A stretch of 64,000 nt of DNA from Meandrina meandrites (taxonomy: Eukaryota > Cnidaria > Anthozoa > Scleractinia > Meandrinidae), in contig OY855914.1 in NCBI GenBank assembly GCA_963693305.1, forward strand, positions 14,158,699-14,222,698, written 5' to 3'. Below, piece by piece: positions 1 through 9,598 of this stretch. Position 1 is the stretch's first letter, and each line of letters starts with the position of its first letter. The notes under the pieces are model-generated. The model saw only the letters and a list, made by a program, of their open reading frames with translations. It did not search any database and had not been told where the DNA came from. Position numbers and translations under genes: made by a program.

Positions 1-963
1 AACTTAAGGCAATTCTGTTGATTTGCTATAGGGCAGAAACAACATACACCTGATTAAAATAAAATAAAAACAGAATACGCTATGTTCACAATTGATTTTC
101 AAATTATCACCACAAACCCATCAAAACAAAAGCATTAGCGCCTAAAGTACAGTGGTCTGTCATTCATCTTTATAAACCGCAACATCCAACTGAGAGTAGC
201 GTTACATGTAGGTCTGCCAACCATCTGTCAATGGCCTTTTGTATACAGACGTCCAACCCACCAACTCAAAAGTCGTCCTTTTTAACTCCTTTACTCCTTT
301 ATTTGCATATGCAAAACAGTCGTAAAAAGGGTTTTAAGAACATGAGCTCATGCTTACAAAAGTAGTTGAGAAACTATTAACAAAATTTCACATAATTGTG
401 ACGAATCAAAAGTCAGTAATGATTCGACTTGGCACCCAGGATGCTTATTTTTATTTTAGGAGCTCAAAGGAGGGGTGTATAATTATTAGCAAGCCCTCAG
501 ATTTCACAGTAACTATTGTTTCTGTTACCATGTTGTTCCCATGCCATTGTAAATCATGAACAGTTTAACATTGCAAAAAGTTTTTGTCTGCATTGTTACA
601 CAAAATTTAAGTTTGTTTAGCACTTCCATCACTAGTCTGTAATTTCAATTTTGTATCTAATCCCAAAATGTATTGCATGGTATCAAACTTTTGTACATGC
701 GATGCACTCTAGGATGATGGATGAGTGGCTTGAACATCCCAGGTATGGTCACTGCACATGGAAGCCACAGCAAAGAACAACCAGAAATGTTTACTCTGTT
801 TATCACATACAGGGTAAAATTACTGAATGCTGATTGGTTGAGAGGGCACTTTTGGTAATCAAGAGAGCATGGCTGAGTGCATGTCATCTGCACTTAGTTG
901 GTTTCCCGCTTGAAACAAATTTTTTAAAAAAGTTCAGAAATGCAATGCTTCTGAGTTTGATAT
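1..963. other. No gene seen (probably PBRM1 intron)
   Basis: AT-rich sequence with no convincing exon. Two short ORFs (350-559, 651-833) show no motif. It lies between PBRM1 exon 6 and the missing downstream exons, so it is probably intronic. Confidence 0.4.
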
Positions 964-966
964 AAA

Positions 967-997
967 TGTGACCTGGAAAGCGAAAACCACCAATAAC
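967..997 (+). repeat. Left TIR of the 7.6 kb element
   Basis: 31 bp starting TGTGACCTGGAAAGCGAAAA. Its exact reverse complement is at 8548-8578. Confidence 0.85.
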
Positions 998-1009
998 GAT
1001 TTTAATTAC

Positions 1010-1120
1010 CATTTAACGGCTAAATAAACGGATAGTAAACGGTTTTAAACGGTCTGTAAACCGTTGCAAACGGTTTGGCTATCAGTTTAAACGGATAGCT
1101 GAAAATGTTAAACGCTTGGG
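1010..1120. repeat. Left subterminal AAACGG array
   Basis: At least seven AAACGG-like units in direct and inverted orientation (for example TAAACGGATAG, GTAAACGG, TAAACCGTT). Similar units sit inside the right TIR. Confidence 0.7.
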
Positions 1121-1859
1121 CAAAGTCCAATCAAAGGCCCTTTGGGCTGTCTCGTGTCTCTTTTCAATATTTTTGTGTAATTTGTGACTTCAGTGTTAAA
1201 ACGTTAAACCACAAGGTATAGCCTCGTTTTGGTGCTAAGTTTGTTTTCGTTCTATCATTTTATAAAATGACTGTTCTTTTATAATTCTTTTTGATGTATT
1301 GATGTCTTCTTTCTTTTATTTTGGTAAAGTTCTCAGGCTCATAGGCTAGTTTCTACCAGGTAGTTTTGTTTCGTCTTAAACTCAACCTGACAGTTGCAAT
1401 TCGCTAAGGGTGCAGAGGATTACAAAGAAGGGGCATTCCAAATTAGGAAAAAATAGCTGCCCCCTTTCTTTGTCCGTGGTATATGCTTAAGTGTAAGATC
1501 AATGTAAGATATTGACTTTGATCAGTAGTAGAGAGTATTCTGGTCTCGAATTGTCACTATTCGTTATCGTCGCTATTTAGGACTATTCGTCACTATTTGC
1601 AACTATTCGTTAGTACTTGGAACTATAGTATTTGTCACTTTTCGTTACTATTCGCCACTATTCAACTACTATTCGCTACTAGTTGTCATCATTCACGACT
1701 TACGACTCGTATCAGGTCGTGTATACTGGACATGGATGACTTATCACATACTATTCGCGACTATTCGTACTATTCGCGACTATGTGCTATTCGATTTTTC
1801 CAGACATCTATTTAGACCAAGCCATCATTCAACACAGGAGAGGGGACTGCTCAGAAGCT

Positions 1860-2690
1860 TTTTAGTCAGAGAAGCGTGTACTCGACATCAGACTGAGGCT
1901 GTTTGGTGAAGAACATCGAAAGACTGCTGACAGCTTCCATAAAGTAGGGGTTACATAACATTCACTGGGCGACTACATCTCCGTTCTTGAGCCCAAGAAT
2001 CATGCACTTGATATCAGACGGAAACTGTTTGGTGAAAACCATTCAGAGACTGCGAACAGCTATCTTTCAGTAGGGGTTACACAACATTCAGTTGGAGACT
2101 ACAACTCTGCTCTCAAGTCCAAAATGGGTGCACTTAAAATCAGACGGAAAACTGTTTGGTGAGCATGACTAACAACAACCATGAAGTGAGGGTTCCACAA
2201 CATTCACTAGGAGACTACAACTCTGCTCTTGCCTATGAGAAGTGCTCACGTGATATCATACTGAGACTGTTTGGTAAAAAAACTTCCAACGACCACTTAC
2301 AGCTACCATTCAGTAGGTGTAACACAAACAACATTAACTTGCCGACTACAAACACAGCATGAAAACATAACATCTCTGCTCTGGATCCGATCCAAGCTTG
2401 TACTTGATATCAGTCTGAAACTGTTTGGTGAAGAACATTCAGAGATGGCTGAGAGCTATCATTCAGTAAGGGCTACACAACATTCACTGCGCAACTACAT
2501 CTCCACTCTGAAGCGCGCGTATGATATTAGAATGAAAGTCTTTGGTGAAGAACACTTACAGACTGCTGACAGCCACCATTCAAAAGGGGTTACACAACAT
2601 TCACTGGGAGACTACATCTCTTGTCTCTAGTCAGACAAGCGTGCATTCGACATCAGAATGAAACTGTTTGGTGACTGAGGACACCCAAAA
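1860..2690 (+). pseudogene. Degenerate TPR-repeat gene fragment (kinesin light chain/NPHP3-like repeats)
   Basis: About six 126 bp (42 residue) repeats of the type LDIRLRLFGEEHxxTADSYHSVGVTQHSLGDYxSAL are readable only by changing frame and passing stops. Clear pieces are RRKLFGENHSETANSYLSVG (about 2020-2080) and IRMKVFGEEHLQTADSHHS (about 2527-2582). These are tetratricopeptide repeats of the kinesin-light-chain/nephrocystin-3 kind, which are abundant in cnidarian NB-ARC/TPR proteins. With stops and frameshifts throughout, it is a pseudogene, captured by or inserted in the surrounding TIR element. Confidence 0.75.
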
Positions 2691-3129
2691 ATGGTCACAG
2701 CAATCGTTCAGTATTGTTTCTCATCAGTATTGTTTCTCACTTTTAGCTCATTACCGGGTGAGTATGCTGAATCATTACGAAAGTAAGTATACGAAGCTTT
2801 ATTTAAACAGGGTGCCTTGTGGTATCTATAGGTGCGCTACATCTAAAACTTACATCACATTAAAATTTAATATTAAAAATAGTACTCCTTATTACAATGC
2901 TATTACAAAAAGAGGCTAAAATATACTTTACCAAAAAGCTATTATAACAGGAAATGTTTCTCTAGGCTGTAAAAAGCTTGTATGTTATCTACGCTTGCAA
3001 CTTTCGCGCCTCTAAAAAGAAAGGTGTTTTTAGAAGATTTAGCATTTCCGGGGATGGGGAAAGCAGAGACCGGGGAAAATTTTGCTGGGATAATTTTAAG
3101 TCTTCTTTTTTCATATGTGAGAAATAAAA

Positions 3130-3240
3130 ATGGCGAACATGCGGGAAAACGAAATGATAAAACACTCGGGAAACAAAGTGACAAAGCAAGCGGGAAGACA
3201 AAATTACAAAACAGGCGGGAAAACAAAATGGCAGAACAAA
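3130..3240 (+). repeat. GCGGGAAA-type tandem repeats
   Basis: Four units of about 23-26 bp, each starting GCGGGAA(A/G)AC or CGGGAAAC. The same core recurs twice at about 6595-6625 (GGCGGGAAAA). Confidence 0.6.
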
Positions 3241-3612
3241 ATATTATTTATGATTTTTTACCAAAAAAGAACATCCTCTCTATTTTTGACGCAAATGAAC
3301 GCAAGAGGAATTGAGCGTTACTCGAAGCACTCGTCCCCCACCTTCTTGCGCCGACCGTTAAATTGCGCTGTTTTCCATTTCTTTTGTGATTTATTGCCCG
3401 CTATCTACGATCCAAGAACAATGTCAGAAAATAGAGAACATGTTTCTTGCGCCGAAAACACTGAAAATGGAAATACTGGAATGTTTGTAACGAAATAGCA
3501 TTCCCAAGGTAAACTCACCGCGGGAACACGTTACCAGGGTGTTTGCCGTCACAGACTTAATACTCTACCAAGGTCATTAATCTTTCATACTGTTTTCGTG
3601 CGAAATGCGAAA

Positions 3613-3690
3613 ATGGATAATTCGAGGGTGCTTGCTAGCATCATCTCGCTTTTATTATTTATACTGTTTCGACAGTCCTCTACTGCTTTG
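3613..3690 (+). pseudogene. Short ORF start, MDNSRVLASIISLLLF
   Basis: The ATG at 3613 gives MDNSRVLASIISLLLFILFR before the match fades. It resembles the minus-strand start MDPERVIASIVALLFLIIAL at 4485. Such starts may belong to transposon (PIF/Harbinger-like) transposase ORFs, but only the N-terminus is left, so this is tentative. Confidence 0.35.
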
Positions 3691-4387
3691 TTATGTCAGT
3701 GTTTCAGACACCGAAGAATTAGAACTTGGCGAAGACTCCGTTTTTATAAATCTCCTTGTTGGATGTTTCTAGGCCTAGAGATTAAATCGAAATACATATA
3801 ACTTGTAATACATACGACTTGTGTTGTATTTAAACAACAAATTTCCAAAAAAAGTAGCTTATACTTACAAATCAGTAAGCCATTCAGCCATGATTCTAAG
3901 AAAGACCACGCTTTTGCTGCCTTGAACACGCAAAGTTGACCTCCGGAAATCTAAACCATATTTAATTTCAAATTTCTCTGTTTATTTTATTTGCTTATCT
4001 TTGAGGTTTGCCTTGCGATCAGTCATTTTATCTTGGGGTACTTGAAAAACCTACCTATTTACCTCGGTAACTTGCATGGGCGATTCTTTTGTTCTTTTTG
4101 ATGTATCCATGGAAATACACCGCGATAATTTTACCTTGGGAAATGTTGGTCACACACGATTTGTGAGTTTTCCGAGGTAAAGAGCCCATTTACCACGGTA
4201 AAAGGACGATGTGTAACCGCAACTGTATAAGTTTGACACACTACACTTGACACTAAGCTATTCCTTACTTGAAATCCTACACTGCAACACAGATCAAGTA
4301 ATTTGTTCCAGTCAACTCTTGTATGTTACATTTTATGCAGTCACGTAAAACCTTTCGGTAACGATTCTCGCATCGCGACCGCAATCC

Positions 4388-4485
4388 TCAACTCGAAAAA
4401 AATCTCTGAACTTTTCTAAGCGCAATAATCAGGAAAAGAAGAGCTACAATCGAAGCGATCACGCGTTCAGGATCCATAGCGGATT
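4388..4485 (-). pseudogene. Short ORF start, MDPERVIASIVALLFLIIAL
   Basis: The minus-strand ATG at 4485 reads MDPERVIASIVALLFLIIAL RKVQRFFSS and then a stop. It is hydrophobic and is related to the plus-strand copy at 3613. The two face each other 0.9 kb apart. This could be the truncated N-terminus of a Harbinger-type transposase; it is equally readable as an unknown small membrane peptide. Confidence 0.35.
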
Positions 4486-5358
4486 TCTTGTCACACGAGC
4501 CTAGGAAAAAGAAACATTTGAGAAACGTCCTGACTGTCACGCGAAAGGAAAAAGCAATTCGTTTACTAACGCAGCTGACTGATTTTATCTCAGTGTGCTG
4601 ATAAACATTTCTGATCATTTCTCGATTATCAAAATCTATAATCAGAGGGCTAGTTTCATGGTCTGTATGTTTTTTTTTTCACTTCTAAAATAAAAGTTGA
4701 CTTAAAGAATCTAACATTTCGCAATGATTGGAAGTAAAGTCATAAAACGCATGGGTCTATTTGGAAAGGAAGGTTTTTTTTGAATAAAAGTTAATAAAAT
4801 AAGTTAGGTGCCATGTTCACGGCAAAGCCACTGCCCGGCTACTTTTCACATGCGAACAGAAATCAAGTTATCGCCGCGTAGAACACAAAGCAAACTACTC
4901 CCCGGCAGTTAGAAAGGACTAATACAAAGTATAAACGAAAGAGATAAATTATATTTGGCGAGTTTTATTAGATTCGGTAGACAGAAATTTCTTTTAAAAT
5001 GTGTAAACAACTGAAGGACTAACTGAGACCGTTTGACCTTGTATCGTTTGTCGGATGCCTCGCTACTTTAATACGCACTATCAAAACAATTTCAGGAAAT
5101 TAAATGTCAATCAAATGCGTTTTCAATGAGGTATCAGAACACGCAAGACTTGTACGACACGTACATTTCTTTCTGTAAAAAGAAAATTCACACAATCACA
5201 AATCACGCATTTTGTTCCTTTAGCGATAAGTTATTGAACAAGTCGACGGTTTGCAAGAGTTGCAAATCCAGATCAGCCAATGAATGGCGGTCAACATTGT
5301 CCATTTCCATCGACAAGCGCCATATTTTATCGTCCAGCTACTACTACTGGTGAGAAGC

Positions 5359-6058
5359 ATGCCATCGCCTCAGTCTTCAGTTCCAAGTGATGTCGAAGTA
5401 CTTGCTACGGCAAGCACAAAAATGAAAAAACCTCGCGTTAAGTCTGCTGACTGGACTGAGGAAGAAACGCACGAAGTTCTTGAAGCGTAGGCGCCAAAAT
5501 TTAGTAAGCCGTGGGGAGTTTCACAAAGAGAAAAAATCAAACTCTGGAACGATATCTATTCTTTGTATAAAGAAAGGTGTCCAGAAAGCCAGAGAATGCT
5601 ACAGCAGGTGAAGTAACGGCAGCAGAATCTAGAGTACGAGTTAGAGCAGTTAAAGCAGCGGTCTCGCTCGACTGGAGAAGCTGGAATTCAGAAAATTATA
5701 GAAGGCTTCCCCTATTTCGACATCTTTGTTGAGGTGCCGGTGGTGGGATATCGATCCATCTAAAACGGCAATCAAATGAGTCACTACCTTTACCTCAGAG
5801 CCGAGTGTTAACGAGGCTTCGCAAATCAAAAGTGTAAATGTTTCTCTCCATGAATCAGACCGCCTGAGAAAAGAAAGGCGAGAAAGTACGACTCCAGATT
5901 GGCAGAGTTCTTTTATTGAAATGTTTGAAAAGAGTATGGAACAGGACAACGCAAGATTTGAACGAAAATGTTCCGTGACGCCCAGAGCAGGCAAATGGCA
6001 AACAAACGCCATACTTGCTGGCTTAAAAGACATTTTTAAAGATTTAGCATCAAAATAA
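5359..6058 (+). pseudogene. Myb/SANT-like DNA-binding ORF of a PIF/Harbinger-type transposon, broken
   Basis: The ATG at 5359 gives MPSPQSSVPSDVEV, then RVKSADWTEEETHEVLEA, the start of a Myb/SANT-like (trihelix) domain, followed by a stop where Trp would fit. The frame continues APKFSKPWGVSQREKIKLWN DIYSLYKERCPES with another stop (5614-5616). After one frameshift near 5750 it ends LHESDRLRKERRESTTPDW ... FIEMFEKSMEQDNARFERK ... LKDIFKDLASK and TAA at 6056-6058. PIF/Harbinger elements carry such a Myb-like partner protein that brings the transposase to the element ends. Two stops and a frameshift make this copy dead. Confidence 0.68.
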
Positions 6059-6724
6059 TTGTCTTTATCTAATCATTTATTTTCTGTTATTGGATCGTTG
6101 TTATCCGTGCCATAGGTCGCACTTTTCAAAACAAATGTTGTGCAATACTCACGTAGCAATCACAGTCTTCTTTAGGGTCTCGTTTTTCTGTTCAACCCTT
6201 TTCAACGCACTGTTGGACAGCTAAGAATTTGCTCGTTCGCTGCAAGTTCATAAAAAACGCCATCTCTTCTGCATGCATTGCGTGTCGTTTATTTACAGAT
6301 AACGTCAACGCTTTATATCATCGTGCGAATTAGCTCGAATTTGTTGCGCTTGATAGACCGATCAGAAGAACCGCAAAGACTGTGAACTAACTACAGCAAT
6401 AAACGTAAAAGAAAAGGAATAAATTTTAAGATGAGTAAAACGTGCCTGTATTTCACATAATAAGCCCTTTACAATAAATACTCCTAACCTGCAGTTTGAT
6501 AAACCAGCGGGCTGCGACCTCTTTGTAAAGAAACATTATCTGTTCTTTGATATGAAATTCCGATCCGGCGGCCTCACAAAGCAAATGTTGACATGGCGGG
6601 AAAAATATTGACATGGCGGGAAAATTCCGCGGCCTCACAAAGCAAACACGCATGGAATGGACAATGGAATGCACCTTCTCCCCACCGTATATTCTCGTGT
6701 CGTCATGACAACGTCATGACGACA

Positions 6725-6912
6725 TGAGACAAAAACGGATTGAACGAAACGTTAAACGGTTGAAGAAAAAATTAAACGGAAAGCTGAAAACGTTAAATGG
6801 TTGAACCAAATCGTTAAACGGAAAGCTGAAAACGTTAAACGGTTGAACCAAATCATTAAACGGCAAGGTGAAAAAATTAAACGGTTGGACCAAATCATTA
6901 AACGGATAGCTA
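6725..6912 (+). repeat. Alternating 21 bp TTAAACGG array
   Basis: About eight units of about 21 bp begin with TTAAACGG and alternate between tails like TTGAACCAAATC and AAAGCTGAAAAC, giving a 42 bp higher period. The array looks like the left subterminal region of the enclosing 7.6 kb element. Confidence 0.7.
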
Positions 6913-8219
6913 ACGAAGTAACATTCAACCTTCGAACAGTCCTATCCGAACACCAAATTTTCGGAATCATTAAGCTCATTTTAAGAGTGGTATCGCTGTT
7001 AAAAACAATCGATAACAGGAATCCAATATACTAAATATAAACAGAAGATGTTGTGTTTAATAATGAGTGACCACTCCTGATTATGTAACAAAGTTTTGGA
7101 AACTACATACATTAAAACATGATTATAAGAAGCCAAACACTTACTGATGTATTCATTACCGGGAATCGTAAGCTCACCTTGAAATGAAAGAAGCGAACTA
7201 TGCCTGCCCGTTCAATATCATTTTTCACAACAGATCGCTAACGATCGTTTAATGTTAACATTGTTCCATGTTGCTGCTAATTTTCCAATTCGCCGTTTCA
7301 TCGTGATACGGTTTTCCTATTTCTATCGTTTAGCCGGTTAATTTGCTTGTTCAGGCCATTTCGTTTAGCCTTTCATCTGGACTTTCATGTTGTTTGTTTG
7401 CACCGTTCGAAATGCTGTTCGCTTACGCGACTGACTCAACAATTAGGCTTATGAGCTTACCTCAAATGGCAAGCGACAGAAGGTGTGATCGGGCGGCATG
7501 AGACAAGGTGTGACTTTTTCGCAAAGTTAAAAGTTTCACCACTTTTAACTTTTTTTTAATTAAGTCGCGTAAAAACGGTTGCGAAACGATAAAGAAGAAT
7601 TTTAATTCCTTTTGTTCATTCGAAACTTCGCATGTACAAGTGTATACCCGCCAAACACTCATTTTTGACTTGGACAACCAGGACTCTTAATGTCGTCGCT
7701 CTTAAAGCCAGGAATACGCCCCGGTAGTATAATGCCATTTTCCTCCACGTAGTTCTGAAGAAAAGCAAAGAAATCTTCGACCACAGAGAGTGGTGTCACA
7801 TTTTCAGGCACTCTTTATTTTGTTGCCGTGCGTTCTTTGGGAAAGGCCATGCTGCTCCCAGTGTTCTTTGAGCCGAAGAAATCTCGGATATCCAATTAAA
7901 GGAAGTGCTCTCAAGTTTTGATGTGTTCGCTTTACTGTTTCAAGTGTACATAATTTATTATTGCTTGCAAGTTTCAAACACGTTCTCCATTCATGTAATT
8001 CATTTCAAAAGTTATATTATTTTCTAACTGTTCGAATGATTCGCCAAGCTGTTTATGTAGATACATTACACATTTAAATATTTAAATGCTGGCTCAAAGG
8101 CAGTTTACAAGTCCGTGTGTTTGTTTATTTTTTTTATCACGAGTTTACGATCGAGTTTATCACGGCTAATTTCTAGACTCGTACTCAACTAGATAAAACG
8201 AGTGTTTCATTTTTTCCCA

Positions 8220-8545
8220 GAATAAAACCGTCTAAACCATTGCTTAAAACGTTAAACCCGCTTCAATTAAACGGACATGGAAACCGTTTAAACGCTTTGC
8301 CAAAATTATTAAACGGATACGAAATTTTTGTAAACGGACGAGAAAAGCGTTTAAACAGTTTGTCCAAAACGTTAAACGGGTCTCATATTTTTTAAACGGA
8401 TGAGGGAGATGCTTAAACTGTTTGCTCAAACCGTTAAACGGATACGAGATTTTTGTAAACGGATGAGAAAAGCGTTTAAACGCTTTACATGATCCGTTAA
8501 ACGGTATTAAACAGTTATAAACAGTTTGTTCCGTTAAACGGTAAA
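8220..8545. repeat. Right subterminal AAACGG/CCGTTT array
   Basis: More than a dozen units of TTAAACGG, GTAAACGG and CGTTTAAAC about 20 bp apart in mixed orientation, immediately inside the right TIR. Confidence 0.72.
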
Positions 8546-8547
8546 GT

Positions 8548-8578
8548 GTTATTGGTGGTTTTCGCTTTCCAGGTCACA
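8548..8578 (-). repeat. Right TIR of the 7.6 kb element
   Basis: Reverse complement of 967-997, ending TTCGCTTTCCAGGTCACA on the plus strand. Confidence 0.85.
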
Positions 8579-8581
8579 AAT

Positions 8582-9444
8582 GTGGGAAAGAAAATCATCG
8601 TGCAGAAATGAGTGGTGCCTTGGTGGAATAGAAAGAGGCCTCTTCAATCCACGTTCATTTGTCACAGCCCAAAAGAACTTTTAGTCTAGACAGTTGGCGC
8701 TGCACAAAGAAATAAAGAAATTCATGGTGGCTAAGGCTGAAAGATAATTTTTTTGTTGTGCTTTGCTTTGCCTTGCCTTATGAGAAACAGAGGCTACCAT
8801 GGCTGACCTTGTTTAAGTTTTCTTTTGTACAAAATATTTTGTCCTTTATGTGATAATCAAGTAATCACAATGTGTCCTTGTGCAATTAAGGAATAATCTT
8901 CAAAGTTTTCCAAATTGCCCTCGTCGCCCTCGAGAAAACTTTGAAAATGCACGTGAAGTTAATCCTTTAATGCCCTCAGGCTCATGGGATTACATATACA
9001 AAACAATAGAATCATCAAATCATTCAAAAACTAATACTATTTTGCGTTGATTCAAGACGAAGCTGATACAGACATTAACGTAATGTCATAACGTTGCACT
9101 ACAAGATTTATTACATGTATTACTAACTTGCCATGAAAATTCCACATACGGCTTTGGTTCATTTGCTTGTTTGCTTTAAGTGCTGTTTTTGTGTTTTGAT
9201 ACCTTTTATTCATGTCCAAATTGGGAGAGAAAGTTTTCACACCAAAACTTTCTGGCTGTTACTGCCCTGCTCACAGGGCACGGAACCCAAAAATCGTTTT
9301 TCATGCAATTTGAAAACCTTGGGCTTGTATTATGGATGGGGGTGCTTATTTCTTTTTTTTGACATGAACATCTTAAGTGTAAATCAAAATAATTTTAAAA
9401 CAGATATCTTTCGTTGATTTAAACCATGTGCATCTTTGACTGAC
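8582..9444. other. PBRM1 intron sequence, no gene seen
   Basis: This stretch lies between the 7.6 kb element and PBRM1 exon 6. Its ORFs (for example 9133-9417) show no motif. No bromodomain 2 exon is visible. Confidence 0.45.
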
Positions 9445-9598
9445 CTGCAGTGGAGGCAAGTTGTCTTTTCCCAGCATTTCCACTTGACTTGCCCTTGTCT
9501 GTTCTGTCCTCTCCCTCACTTTCTCCATCATCATCCTCCTCTTCATCATCAACATCATCATCATCATCATCTGCCTCCACTTCATTACCATCACCTTC
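9445..9598 (-). CDS. PBRM1: PBRM1 exon 6 (acidic linker after bromodomain 1)
   Basis: This exon is 154 bp, with acceptor CTATTAG and donor GTCAGT (phase 1 out). It encodes EGDGNEVEADDDDDDVDDEE, then more acidic residues and a Gly/Ser/Lys tail (GKSSGNAGKRQLASTA). The acidic block sits where vertebrate PBRM1 has its Asp/Glu-rich linker between BD1 and BD2. This is the last exon found before the left edge. Confidence 0.8.

Larger units (their letters stand above)
967..8578. mobile_element. 7.6 kb TIR element with TTAAACGG-type subterminal arrays
   Basis: A 31 bp inverted repeat with no mismatch that I can see bounds this segment: 967-997 (begins TGTGACCTGGAAAGCGAAAA) and its complement at 8548-8578. 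The short direct repeat AAAT at 964-967 and 8578-8581 overlaps the first base of each TIR and could be a 4 bp target duplication. Just inside both ends are runs of TTAAACGG-like units about 20 bp apart (about 1010-1120 and 8220-8545). Inside are a dead TPR gene, a dead Myb/SANT ORF and another internal array. No intact transposase is visible. The superfamily is not assigned. Confidence 0.72.
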
